From Agarophyton chilense (Eukaryota > Rhodophyta > Florideophyceae > Gracilariales > Gracilariaceae): a DNA stretch of 64,000 nucleotides. This document shows positions 42,495-54,331 of this stretch, piece by piece (the stretch's first letter is position 1; each line of letters opens with the position of its first letter). Made by a program: the position numbers and the translations under genes. Under the pieces are notes generated by a model, which was not told the origin of the DNA, ran no database searches, and was given only the letters and a program-made list of their open reading frames with translations. The stretch is taken from contig JARGXX010000105.1 of assembly GCA_030374765.1 (NCBI GenBank), positions 1,860,001 through 1,924,000 on the forward strand, read 5' to 3'.

Positions 42495-44439
42495 CTCGAT
42501 TGAGGCTGTCCAGATTTGTTGGAAACTAGGCCTAGCTGCAGAGTACATGCTGCCTTCCCCAAATAAATGTAGATTTTTATTTTTACCAGATTTGAACACT
42601 CATCGCAAACACGCATTCAAGAAGCTATGATGCTCCGTTCTCATCCAGGATGCGTTTTGAGGCCATGAACATGTTGTCCATATCCCAAATTCATTATACG
42701 GACGGTATCCGCCGCATATTTTTGTTCAAGCCAAATGAGAGAGGCCCTTCGCAGTTTACAACACTACGCAACAGCCATGGCTACAGATGTTTATTCCGGT
42801 CCAAGGGAACATACAATATTCATCATACACTTTTTTACTACTTTTAGCATAACATACCTCGCTGCCTTCAGCTGTTTTCTGTGTTCTGTCTTTAATAATC
42901 TTGCTGTACTTGAAAAGGATTGGTTCATAAGCTGATGCAGTGTTATCTACGGTATGAACTAGCGAATTCACAGCGTGAAAACGGTTCCAGAAGTGCAGAA
43001 CTTTCGACCTTTTTGCTTTCATATTTCTCCCAAGAGTCAAACTACGAAGGGTATAATGGTCTGTTGACTTGAGCAATTTATGAAATGGTCGTTGTTCAAA
43101 GAAGAGAGAACAGTTTGACAGTTCACGTTTCTCGTTTTGTGCGAAGATCTCTAGTGTCTGTTGGACATCTTGTTGACGTGTTGCGATTCGCGCTCGTCGC
43201 ACGTGAAGCAAAAGTTTGGGCACCAAGAGAAGTTCCGCGCTGTGTCGGATGCCCCCACACTCTTTGGCAGAGTCTGGTATTCTTTATTATATAGTATTCT
43301 GTGGTGCTCCAGTACCATCTCGTGGGTTGCGCTTCTGGGTTTTCTATGATGCGTGCGCTGCGTAGGTGTCGCTGTCGTCCAGCAGCTGTCTACTTCGAAG
43401 TCCTACGCAGTCCAAACGCCCGCATCTCAATCCAGACTACAGTCCACTCTGGGCTGCAGTTGCGCTATTTCATCCCAGTTCCGCAGCACCCTGCTTTGGG
43501 ATGCACCTACGCATCCCAGGTGTGCTCGTGGGTGCTCAACACATCTGGCCTCATATGAGATCTTTCTGAACTAGCATATACTTCGTCCGTAGCTTTTTTC
43601 ATTAAATGATCTCATACGAGATCAACTTCTTTTTCTTTGTATTTCAGCAATAAATACAATCTGCAATATCTGCATGACTGTAACATAATGCTGAACACTT
43701 TGCTTTTGTTGGCATTTACCTTCAGTGTTTACACACCCGACAAATGTACACACATAAGTACGCTACTATTTTTATACGAGAACGTGTAATACAATACCTC
43801 CATGCTGGGTTTTTACACCCGCAAAAACATGTGTGTTATCTCTATTGCACTAGCTAGTAGCAAGGGGTTTATCTTTCCTGTGCAGCGGAAAGATGAAATC
43901 TGCCAATTTTGGCTCTATAAGCAATGAGCGCAAACCAATTACTTCTGTACTGCAAAATTTTGGTGCATTTTTCTTCTGCTATTCCGAAGGGTAAACACTT
44001 TTCCTTTTGTGCCGCGTTTGTTTTTGTGGCAGAACCGGTTCTAGCGGCGTGGTTCTAGTATTTCAATCGAGCTGGAAAGGTTAGTTGTGAGCGAGAGGTT
44101 TTTACTCTCTGGAAACAGCAGCTGACTAAGCTTTCTAAGCTTTCTACAAGTCAGTACGTTATGTTTGTAATGAGTGCAACGAACGTTCTTTGTCTGTTTG
44201 TTCTAACAAAGCAAAGTGTTTCTAATTATGAAATTTATTTTGGTTGTTGCAGGCGTTGAATGGTGAAGACAATAAATGGGGGTATAGAGCACAAAGAATA
44301 CTTTGCTCAGGTAAGTGCTTTGTTTCGAGACAAAGCAGAAAACCATTAGAGGATCAGGAAAAGACAAGTGAAAAGCGACTCTAATCTCCACCCTACAAAT
44401 GGTTCCAATGCCCGTCAGACAGTATAAAGCTCTATATTA
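42495..44439. other. No gene recognised over 1.9 kb
   Basis: A reverse open frame at 42756-43226 (156 codons) has ordinary composition but no motif I know. The stretch 43350-43560 is open in all three forward frames, which usually means base composition rather than coding. Confidence 0.4.
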
Positions 44440-45240
44440 GTGGACGAAAATGGGTTGGGTCATGGTTGGTCAGTCGTTCCAGGTTCAGTTGTGGAGAATA
44501 AAGCTCAGTTGTCTGTAAACAAAATCGAGATATCGACAAAAACGCCGTTCAATGAGAATGCCTTGTGCGCACATTGTGGTGGAACACCATTTTATCGGAT
44601 GCAATTGGGGCCCTCTATGGTGGCCAAATTGACTGTTGAGTTCCCGCGGACTGGAGGCTGTCTTGCAAATAACAGTTATGTCTGAGAATGTGCCTACAAA
44701 TCATATCCATATGAGTCTTATGAATATCTCTGCAAGGGCAACAAGATTCAGCTCCTGGATTTCGCGCTTGATGCAATATGCAGGACCTGGTCCGACAATG
44801 TGTGCTCGTACATCTGAGATAAACATCAATAAGTTTACTTCTTGTACAATACTTTCGCGGATCCAATACTAGCCTTCACGAGGTTAGACCGTTTGCGACG
44901 AAACTTTGACGCCATAGCTACCTCGGCGGATGCAATGGAATGGTTAAACATCAGGACGTTTTCTGCAAAAGAGATCCTTATAGATATAGAAGGTAAAACG
45001 GTTGACATGAAATACAATTTTGCAATGACTACATAAACAGGTTCTACATCCTTCGTGGCCTTCTGTTTTGGAAAGGCGTCTGCAGAGAACGCAATGGACA
45101 CTCTTCTTCTATTCTTTATCAAACGAGGAATGGATCTAAACAATTGCTTGATGTGCATAAGCTTTATGGTCACGAAGTCTACTGGTTCCAGATGTAGGAG
45201 TAATTGTTTCATAAATATATCCCTTGACAAAAGAGGATGA
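44440..45240 (+). pseudogene. Possible MULE-like transposase remnant
   Basis: Forward frame 1 stays protein-like from 44440 to 45240 with at least five in-frame stops and no evident shift. The best block is VAFCFGKASAENAMDTLL, then KRGMDLNNCLMCISFM, which resembles the LAFCFG..ESAENW..FL....GMDLN...FMSD region following the first catalytic Asp of Mutator-like transposases. Upstream, DIEGKTVDMKYNFAMTT fits the sequence before it. An N-terminal CAHCGG could be part of a zinc motif. The match is from memory and short. It abuts the 3' side of the copia-like fossil. Confidence 0.35.
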
Positions 45241-45303
45241 AAGCAACTGAAAACTTCGTGAGAATATCGTAGACAAGTATGCCACGTACTACAGCAGTAA
45301 CAA

Positions 45304-46380
45304 TCACTCGAAAAATAACGAGGATTGTGAGTACCAATTTTTGTGAGCTGGGCAGATCTCACGAAAACTATTTTGTATGTCTCCACCATGCTCACAATAA
45401 CCTCTGTTCCATCTCTCCGCCAACCAAACATGGCTTCCGAGGAGTACACATCTCCCATTCCTCCCAACCATGCTCAAATTGCTGCTCAGCTTAAATTCAA
45501 TGTCCAGTAGTTCTCGATAGGCGTTCCTGACATTCTTCCCTTCATCTATCCCTTCTCCTGCCGCAAAAATCTCTGCAGATGGCACATTTTTCACTGGGTC
45601 CTTTGCCTTGTGTGACATCCAGGAGACAACATGGTAGATTGCATTCTTATGCATCTTGCCTATCAATAGGCCAGTTATAATTCCCAGTTGTCCAACATCA
45701 TCGATACGAGATGCATCAGAGAATACGACAATACTGAGCTCGTAGTCAGCTTTGTCAGTTGGCCTTGGGTATGCGATAAAGGTGCCCAGCTTCTTAAGCT
45801 TTCTGAGCGTGTTGATTTGTTCAATCAAGTGACTCACGCAGATTTCAGGTGCTTTCTGTTGAAGGTAGCTGCCATAGAATGAGCACAGCGGTGAAGCAGC
45901 AGTCCCTATCCAGCTTAATGAGCTGTTGATTGATGCAAATGCGGACTTCTCAATCTTGTTGAGGCTTGCTGCAGACTCTTTTCGTCGCGGACCCGAGATG
46001 GGATATTTTATGACACCTTCAAGCTTGTCTTCGGCGTTTGTCTCGATAGTGAAGTCACTGTTTTGGATGGTGTTAATTCCAAAGAACCGTAGTTTTCCTG
46101 GGCCATTGTTGATGACGCCAAACTTAAACTTGTCATTGAAGGCTTCTAGGAACCTTTTTACACGGTCTCCTTCGCCAGCCACCTTGAGATCATCTACGGT
46201 TTTGGCTACTATCAGAACCGTTCTTCCATTCTCTTTCTGGTAGAAGAGCTGCGGTATGTATGCAGACTGTGAGAGGCCAATTTGTCGCATCACGGTGTCA
46301 GACGCATTCTGCCACTTCGCGTTGGCATTCACCAATCCATAGGCAGCAGCCAAGAGTAGCCAAACATGAGTAGACTTCAT
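45304..46380 (-). pseudogene. Reverse transcriptase C-half and RNase H of the copia fossil
   Basis: It shows LLAAAYGLVNANAKWQNASD, SAYIPQLFYQ, TVDDLKVAGEGDRVKRFLE and KLRFFGINT, the copia reverse-transcriptase pattern around the catalytic aspartates. LSIVVFSDASRIDD and SWMSHKAKDPVKNVPSAEIFA, the RNase H core, follow. Broken and lacking the upstream polymerase blocks. Confidence 0.7.
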
Positions 46381-46885
46381 TCTACTTTCTTTGGGTGGCC
46401 TTACGTATACATCCCTCTGTGTTTCTCCCGTTTGTAGAAAAGCAGCTGTTACATCGGCTTTGTGTAGCGTTCAGCCATGAAGCGACGCTATCGATTACAG
46501 GATGCGCAGACCGTTAGGAGGACAAGTTGCACAGTCTTTGCTAAGCTCATCTTTCATGTCATCCTCATTGCCATGCGGTGCGATACGTGCTTTAAGTTTC
46601 AGGGACCGTCATCATTATGTTTGATCTTAGTTACGGTATGACTACTTATTATGTTGGAGCCGGGCGGAACGAGCCGGCGAAACACTGGATTAGCAGTTTT
46701 GAAGAAGCTGTCTTCTTCTTTGGTGTACGCATTGTGCATTGGATACTGATCAAACCCTTGCGCCTGATGCTGAATGAAAGGCTTGTTTCCGAAGTGATCA
46801 AGCATTGATTTGAGGACTTTATCTTCTTTGCTTTCCACTTCCAGTGGCATAGCCACTTGGCTTGAGCTGACAGGAAAGCTATCAG

Positions 46886-47035
46886 TGTAGTTCCAAACTT
46901 CCTTTGTCATATCCAGCACTTCAGTTTCACCATCGTCGTAGTATAGATTGACATGCCCTTCCGTAGCTTCAGAGTGTACAGTCCCCGGGTAATAGGTGTT
47001 TTCAAGAGGCCAGAAGACCTCGACCCTGTCTCCAA
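46886..47035 (-). other. Tudor-like domain following the copia integrase
   Basis: The translation reads GDRVEVFWPLENTYYPGTV, then NLYYDDGETEVLDM and EVWNY. The pattern (G-D-x-V-E-V-x-W, YYPGTV, YDDGE) is that of a Tudor/SH3-like barrel, which can bind methylated lysine or arginine. By position it is an integrase-linked module, analogous to the chromodomain of chromoviruses. Confidence 0.6.
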
Positions 47036-47660
47036 CGTTGGCATTGTTCCCATAGTCATCACCATCATAGTTGGCATCGAAGCCATGAGAGTCAGCATCG
47101 TCTCGGCTGTGCTCGGTATCATTGATGATTGGTAGTACTGACTCAATGTCATTCGCCTTGCTGATGGCATCCAGGCCAACTTGTACGCACTTTGAGAAGC
47201 TATTATCTGGAAGCGACAACCTAGTGTCTTCAAAGGCAGATGTCATCTCTCTGCCATTTTTACCTGGCACCGTGATGGAGCGTGCCAGTGTGTCGACAGA
47301 TTTCACTGTGTTCGGGGTGGACCAATGACCCCGTTTCTCTTTGTCCTTCTTGATGAATACCTCTACAGTGTCTCCAGTCGATATGGGTACTTCGGTGATC
47401 GACTTAGAACTGAGAATCCGTGCTAACTTTCTTCGAGCAATGAACTGGTCTCTTGCTTCAATTATTTCAGCAGGAATGGAGGTGTAAATTGGCTTATTTC
47501 CCACAGGTTTCGTGAACCCTTTTGCCAATTCGAATTCCGAGAGTTGGTCGTTACCGTAGAGATCGTTGAAGATGGTCACATATTTGTAGGCCGATAGAAT
47601 AGGATCAAAATTGTTGCCAGCCTCTGCCTTGAGGCGGAGAAACACGCTCCTTATGATCAT

Positions 47661-48401
47661 TTATTTCGATTCTATTGCGTTTTTAGCATGGCGGCGGGGT
47701 GCAACCGGGTGCAGGGGTATTCCGAGCGAGTCACAATAATTTCGAAATGCGCCTAGCATGAGGGCTTTGTCGCCACGTATGTCATCGAGGTACCAGAAAG
47801 CCGACACCCAACTTGCTTCAAATGCTATGACTGCTTCTTGAAGAGCAGTTGTTGACACAACGTAGGCTGTGGAGTATCTCGACACCAGATCCATAATGTG
47901 CAAGAGACACAGTTGATCTAAGAACAAGTGATCGACGCACACTACGTCATTGAATGACTTCGAGAGAGTGCTTATCGACACTTTCCGAGTTGGTGGATGA
48001 ACTGCAGTTGATCGACAGGCTGTGCAGCTACCCACGATGTCAGCAACATACCTTGCAACCGTATGGTTCCATAGACCCTTGCGTTTCAACAGCAGCTTGA
48101 AGTCACTGAAACATGCATGTCCGCAGACATGTTTGTGGACTTTATCCGCAATGGCCTTGACATCAGACCAAGGTGACTTTTCAAGGGTCACAGCCGATAG
48201 ACAGTACAAAGTAGAATCTAGGTACTTTGTCGAAGAGGTGAACTTCTCAACCGGAATGTAACTGAGGAAACCTACGTCGATCATGGATATCGAATCAGGC
48301 TCTCCTGCAATGTTGAAACACAGTGCATTACGTCCGAGATGCACGATGTTGGACCTACGGGTGACATTTCTACCGATCACCCATTGCGAGGATCCTTCCA
48401 A
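47661..48401 (-). pseudogene. Integrase part of the copia fossil
   Basis: The reverse frame contains a His/Cys zinc-binding pattern (HKHVCGHACFSDFKLL, GSCTACRSTA) and the start of a catalytic core (DVVCVDHLFLDQLCLLHIMD, RYSTAYVVS). Copia integrases insert the DNA copy into the host genome. Incomplete. Confidence 0.65.
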
Positions 48402-48599
48402 AACTAGGTGGGTGATCTCGGTGACGGCCCCATTGTCTGATGTGGCCGTAAGGATTACTGAGCCAAGGATTATTCGTTGAGGGCTCGCATGTTGGCCAGT
48501 GCCATACTGCCATCTGGTATGTCCTTCTAAGGAGTAAGGAATCCGGTCTAGCGTGCCATCAGCAGGAACGCCGAGTTCTTGCGACAGTAGTCTAAATTA

Positions 48600-49642
48600 C
48601 ACTTGGCCGATTGCCGAGTATGGTGCGCCGTCGTCTACAAGAGGACCAAGCCTTTGGGGTACAGAACCAACATTAACAGTGGCTGTAGAGCAGACGAGGG
48701 AGGCTGAACTAAATGACATCGTCTTGTTGCCATATCTTGTGGCCTTGGTGTCACCGTCAGTGCCAGAACGACCTTGTCTCGATGATACAGGAGCATCGAA
48801 ACTTCTTACATGGGGTGGTAAGGACCCGTCGGGGTTATGGTTTCTCTTCCAGTGACCATACTTGCCGCAAGTGTCGCAGGGATACTTCATCGTAGGTGAC
48901 AGTCCCTTCGAGCGATTACGGTCATTGCTTCTATATTTGCGAGGCGGAATCCGAACAGCGCTCGCAGACAGAGGTTGAACATTGGACGAAGTAGTCAGTA
49001 TGGGATTGTGAACATCATCACACTGGCGCAACACCGACGCTATCTTTTCGTACTTAACGGTATTCAGGAAGTATGTGGTGGTGGCTTCCGGTGTCAAAGT
49101 TGTGTCTGTTGATGCAGCCGCCAATACGGAGACACGCTGTCCGTTCTCAACCGCCGAGTTTTCCAGGAGCATGAACGCAGTGAGGGCTTTGGGGAGCTTG
49201 GCCGTTCCTGATTGGGCATTGGGCTTGGATGCCTGGGCGTCGAATCTAAGTTCGAAATTCCTGAAGGATTCCTCCGTGGCCCGCTTAACTTGAAGCAGAC
49301 TAATAAAGTTAGCATAGACTTCACTGACAACCGAGAGAGAATCTCGTTAGCCTTAACTATCGATTCTGCACCAGTATCCGAGGCCACGTCGGTGTCTGGG
49401 ATTGCAGAGCCCAAGTCTCTCGCCCTGCCGTACAGTTGAGACTTCAACACAATCCCTCGCAAGGCTACAGGGATCTTATTCGAGTTGGAGTCGGGCAGCC
49501 TGTCTTGGAAGGTAGTCCAGAGCGAGACAGATTTAGCATAGTCTTCTTGGTTTCCTTTTCCATCAGTCCAGGGAACGTTCTTGAGGTCCCAGGAGAATCT
49601 TGGACGAATAGGATTACTTGAAAAACCTGGTGCTAGGCCCAT
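48600..49642 (-). pseudogene. Gag and protease-like part of the copia fossil
   Basis: Begins at an ATG near 49642 with MGLAPGFSSNPIRPRFSWDL and a helical Gag-like core, then a zinc-knuckle-like CDTCGKYGHWKRNH, and near its end LVDDGAPYSAIG, which sits where copia elements have their aspartic protease. Broken. Confidence 0.6.
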
Positions 49643-50689
49643 TACTAAGTATTGAGCAGTATTCGGGTACTATAAAGTCCTAGGTCGAGCTAGTCGAAGT
49701 GTTGCAGTGGGTGCGTGGTAGTCAGGTGACTTCCGGCAGCAGAGGCTGTGTTTATATAGAGTGCAGTGTTCAGTCTACACACTAGTACTTCGTGATACAT
49801 CTCAATAGACATAAGCGGATGCAATATAATATCTATTCTCACGTGCATATTACTAATAGTCCATGACATTCATATACACAAGCGGTTGCAATGTAATACC
49901 TATTCTCTCGTGCATATTACCTGTAGTCCATGAAATTCATAACCCCATCGTCCAGAGTTAAAAAAACAGAAAAGCTGTGAGAAAAAGTGCCAAAACTTGT
50001 TCTCTCACTATTTCTTAGTTCAAAGTTGGACCCCTCCCATCTCTTTTGGTCTAAGACTCTTGAAAATATGATCAAAAGATACGTATCACAACTTCTGCAT
50101 ATATTTCGTCTACATAAAGGTGCATCTGGAATTGTCAAGAACGTGACGGAAAAGAACCCGCTTTTCGACGATCTCTTTTTTTAAATTTGTGAAAAAAAGA
50201 AGCGCTTGGGGTATTATAAGAAAAATGGTCTACTCAGTAGATAACATTATGTGCTGCAAGATTTGTTATTCGTGAGGTAGAAATACACAAAGTCTGATGT
50301 GGGTTCCAATACTAGGAATTTTTTTCAGTGCTAGCACACTGCCGTCAGCGACCAAGAAGCGCAGGCTTCTTGTCTATAGTTCGGATGATGACGTTTTATC
50401 TCTTCTCATGGATCAAATCGAAGAAAAACAAGATACGGACACGCAATAGCTTGCTCTAGAGTTCCTTTTTTTCTAGACGCAAAAGAGAAACACGCGGCTA
50501 TTGTAGGGAATATGAAGATGGTTGAGATGGTGAGCGCTTTTGCAAAAAAACTTAAGTAGTATCCTTCATAACAACGTTTCTTACTTCACTCCGCTCCGCC
50601 ACTTGCAGCGCTGATTTCGCTACCCAAATGATGTATAATCACTTAAAAAGAGAGGCTCAAACCTAAAGAAACTACCTACTCGACCACCT
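49643..50689. other. No gene recognised; short tandem duplication
   Basis: The part next to Gag may be the leader of the copia fossil. A 67-bp duplication lies at 49809-49942. The remainder has only short frames. Near 50575-50690 the end of the Harbinger pseudogene fades out. Confidence 0.45.
49809..49942 (+). repeat. Two tandem copies of a 67-bp unit
   Basis: ACATAAGCGG... at 49809 and ACACAAGCGG... at 49876 align over 67 bp with roughly ten differences (GCAATATAATATCTATTCTC versus GCAATGTAATACCTATTCTC). It may be a relic of the copia leader or an independent duplication. Confidence 0.75.
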
Positions 50690-51334
50690 TGCTCCAAAAA
50701 CTTCTTGTAGTTCGACAGAAACGCCGATTACGTGTACAGAAGACCAACTAGAAATCGCCTTACTTTTAGTAGACGATCGATATCTTTGTGCGTAAAAATC
50801 TGCTTAAGACCTTCTTCTTTTCAATCAACGGAGACACGCATTGTACTCATCTTCGTATTATATTCCGCCTGCTGCAATGTAGCGGTAGCCATCTCCAACG
50901 ATACTTGGAACCACCATTGGCGCAGCACGTATGCAGAATCGCCGTAGATATGATACTGTTCCCCCTCAATTGGCAGCCCTTTCTACAGCTCACTTGCTAT
51001 AACGCTATTGCAAAGCAGTGTATAATCATGACAGCGTTCTACTTAAGGTCCGTAGAGGTGAACTATGAGTCCATTTGGGGTTATAATCGTTTGATAGATT
51101 AAGCAGTGCATCCTCTTGTGACCTGACTAACGTCAACTTTATTTCACTTCGGGGGCTCCAGGTCGCTGTATTTTTATTTTGGTGCAGTTAATGGAACCTA
51201 AACACCAATCAAGTGGAGTTCCTGCTTCTTTGGTGCACTAAGCGTAGTATGAGGCTATTGATTGGAGTAATGAAATGTTAAGTGTACTAGGTAAGTGCCC
51301 TCTTGATGCAGCAAAACCTTCCAAAACCTCCTCC
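50690..51334 (-). pseudogene. Harbinger (PIF) transposase, C-terminal part
   Basis: One reverse frame reads WEEVLEGFAASRGHL, AGTPLDWCLGSINCTKIKIQ, RPGAPEV, SGHKRMHCLIYQTIITPNGL, IVHLYGP, IYGDSAYVLRQWW, KMSTMRVSVD and LKQIF, the full order of Harbinger DDE blocks. The first catalytic Asp block (GFIDGT) is GSINCT, so Asp is Asn. The second (YGDSAY) is kept. The third (VEW) is VD followed by a stop. About eight in-frame stops, including TGA at 50821-50823 where the family has Trp, interrupt 645 bp without any frame shift. The N-terminal part lies beyond element 2 at 62574-62999. Confidence 0.8.
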
Positions 51335-51339
51335 CAGAA

Positions 51340-51973
51340 TGTCATATAGTGGCAGAAGGTTTGACCCTTGAGATTGTCAATATCCTACACTGACCTTGTA
51401 GGTGATGGATGCTAGTAATCATCGGCCATGCAGCTCCGAGCAAGCTGCCATCTAGGTGTTGTCAGCCACTTGTAGTGTTGACATGTACCTTCTGGTTGAG
51501 TAATTGTTAGTCCTTGTAACTGTAATTATATCTATTTTAGTACAGTAGTGGAGTGGCCACCTGGCACTGTAGCCAGTGCTGGCCAGGTCTCTGACACTAG
51601 GTCAGAGACCGTGCCTTGCTGGCACCTCCCGGGTGATCTGGAGAGTGCAGTCCACTGCATATAGGGAACTGCACATCCCCCATCCTAATCTGATAAATAC
51701 AGGCATCACTTGGGTCACGACTATACCTTCTGGTTCATTGTTTCTCAACTCCAACACAGGCTTTCCCACGCGTCGACGCCTACCATCGTTCACCTACACG
51801 GTATAGGCTAGTCGCCCCGCCGTTTGCCCCTGCGGGTTTTCACGGTGCCCTGTTACCATCGAGGTTTACTATGTCTACCTTCTAAGGTTGAGCGTCAACT
51901 CGCTCCCTACGGTTGAGCGTCACTACGCTCCCGAGACAAGACAGTAGCATACCCCAGAGGTGATTGTACGACA
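51340..51973 (+). repeat. 5' LTR of element 2
   Basis: A 634-bp LTR beginning TGTCATATAGTGG and ending GTACGACA, preceded by CAGAA (51335-51339). It contains a local inverted repeat around GTCTCTGAC...GTCAGAGAC (about 51588-51609), a potential hairpin also present in the 3' copy. Confidence 0.92.
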
Positions 51974-51976
51974 TTT

Positions 51977-51992
51977 TGGTCTCCCGACTTAG
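51977..51992 (+). promoter_or_regulatory. Primer-binding site of element 2
   Basis: TGGTCTCCCGACTTAG, three bases after the 5' LTR, identical to that of element 1. The same host tRNA is therefore implied as primer. Confidence 0.88.
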
Positions 51993-52269
51993 AAAGTATT
52001 TATAGGTTTCGTCGTACCTTCACGGTTCACACGAGATTCCGAGAAGGATTGGACGCTCGTACATCTATTTGGTTTCAGGAAATCCAGCAAAGCAATACAA
52101 GATACCATTATTGGTCACAAACGGATCGACCTAAAAGGAAAACTCGTGGTGCGAGCGCCCTGCCAATCCATTGAGGTCTTAAAGGAGCCCCATCGACTCA
52201 ACCGATTCTGGAAAACCCCGAGGAACTGCTCCGGCACCCTCGAAACGAAACCGGAAAGGTACATGGTCC

Positions 52270-54331
52270 GCCGCCTATGGCAACGGAACCTCAAAGGGAA
52301 CTACCAATTAAGGTTGGAGCGGAGAAGCTATGGCCTCAGCTCGAAGAGCGAGCGAAAGCCCTTGTCACCCTCGCGGTCGAGGATGCATTAACCTTAAAGG
52401 AGAAGTCGGATACCCAGGTGGTTCCGCCCTCAATCGACGTCGATGCATTTACCCGTATTGTGGTTGACCGAGCAGCTCAAGAGCTATCGGAAAGGATACC
52501 TGAAATGGTGAAACAGTATCCCTTTACAGATGCTAAGGAGCGTGTTTAACGCGCTGTGCAGGACCTTTGGGTTTCCGAGGGATTCGCAGAATCCCGACCT
52601 TCACAGGTGAACATCGCAAAGCGCATATCACAAGGGTTTCAAATAGGTCATTCCACCCATTACAAACACTTACCTACTGATAGTGAGTACCTACAAGGTC
52701 CAAGGCAGAGTCAAGAGGTCCCACGGAAGGTAGATCCTCAAGACATCTATCGGCCACCAATCACTGGTTTCGTTCAAAAGTATACCCATGGAGGTGGTCC
52801 CAAGGACGATTTGTCTGACTCGTTGAATGAGCGACGAAGAAACCAAAAAAGGAAGAAGCGGTGGAAAAAGAGGGGAATGAATCGAGAGGATGATACAGAC
52901 CCCGACTCGTCAGACTCCAGTTCCAATACGAGTTCATCGTCGGATGATGACCGTAAAGATAAGAAGAAGAAGAAAACGAACAGGTCGACGAAGAAGTCGT
53001 CGAAAAAGACCCGAAAGGGTAAAAAGCCATACAATGAGTCGCCCGACTCTGAGTCGGACACCGAAATGGACCTGGAGGTGCACCAACCGTTGAACGATAT
53101 GTTCACCAAAGCGGTTGATTACAGGACTTATCGTTTGATCAACATGTCTTCTGAATACACCCAAGAGGTCGCTCAGAAGATTACTAAGCACCACAAGAAG
53201 CTCAGCTTCCAAATGGGTAGCACAACCTTCACAGGTACGGATCCAATTGCGGGGATTAAGTTTCTACAGAAGTTCAAGATTGCATGTGACCAAAATGGTT
53301 TTTCCGAGGGCGCTGCTATGTGGCTATTTCAGTTTTACCTTAAAATACAAGCATACTACTTGCTGCAGGGTAGGCTCTGCGGCAATACCTTAGCGATGAA
53401 TGAGAATGGCACAGAGATGTTGCAGTCATACCCAGAGGTGGTCAATTTCCTTTTGGAAACATACGCCACCGATCAGGTTATCCAAGAGGCTTACTCGGAA
53501 GTCCTCGCTTACCATCAAAATTCTAGGCAAACCGAATCGGAGTTTTCGCTCGAGCTGTGAAATCTGGCAACCCGCTGGGGTAATGTGTTCACTACCTCTA
53601 GGTTAAAGTCACTATTTGCCGACAATGTCGATAAAGCGATCCGTTCCCAGGTACGCAACTACCTGGCCACTAACCGAAAGGTAGACTACAATGGGCTGGC
53701 TCGGTACTCTCAGAGACTTGTAGATACCCTTCGGCTGGGAAAGAGACCAGGCGTGCCTCCAACCTCGAAGGATAAACCGAAAAGGTCGGTCTTGGAAATT
53801 GAAGACACAACAACCTCAGAGGGTAGCTCGTACATCGAAGTACCTACAGGAACCGCTATCCACTTGGTAGCGACCCAGGGACAGGTCTCGAAACCTTCGA
53901 TGGTAGGGAATTGGTCGTCAACGCGTACAGCAAACTCGGTACCATCTCCGCCAAGTGCGATGAGCTCGCAGAGGATGCAGGGAGCGAGCTCCCATAACTC
54001 CCCACCCAAATCCTACTCCATTGCTCCTACCAAAAAGGTTTCGAAGCCCCCCTCAATGGTAACGCAAGACCCCCAAACCGGAGGCCTCGTTTGCTGGTTT
54101 TGTCTCGCGACAGACCATTTGGCGAACAATTGCGCTAACTTACGTCCAGGGATGAGAAACCAGGTGATTCATGCTCGCATGCAGAATCACCAACGCCTCT
54201 ATGGGTCTTCAACGCAAGCACCAAATAGGTTCCAACCCCGTACACCAGTACAGGTCAATACCATCGAGGAAACACTAAACTTGGACTCAACCCCTTCCGT
54301 ACAGGAGGAAAACACCGAAAGGTTGGCGTAA
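52270..54331 (+). pseudogene. gag: Gag region of element 2
   Basis: Homologous to element 1 Gag: an FTGTDPI block, YATDQVIQEAY (element 1 has YATGNAIQEA), a Ser/Asp and Lys-rich region and a zinc knuckle CWFCLATDHLANNC. Broken. Confidence 0.75.

Larger units (their letters stand above)
45250..49642 (-). mobile_element. Ty1/copia-like LTR retrotransposon fossil
   Basis: A reverse-strand element with parts in copia order: Gag, protease-like motif, integrase, an extra Tudor-like domain, then reverse transcriptase and RNase H. Integrase before reverse transcriptase separates copia from gypsy. Both ends are vague. I found no LTR pair, so it is truncated or its LTRs have decayed; that and roughly five or more breaks make it old. 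The N-terminal half of the reverse transcriptase is not visible. Confidence 0.75.

Noticed and set aside
50690-51334. Stop-codon reassignment as the reason for many in-frame stops
   Set aside because: All three stop codons occur inside decayed frames, and intact genes here end normally in TAG or TGA, so ordinary pseudogene decay is the simpler reading.
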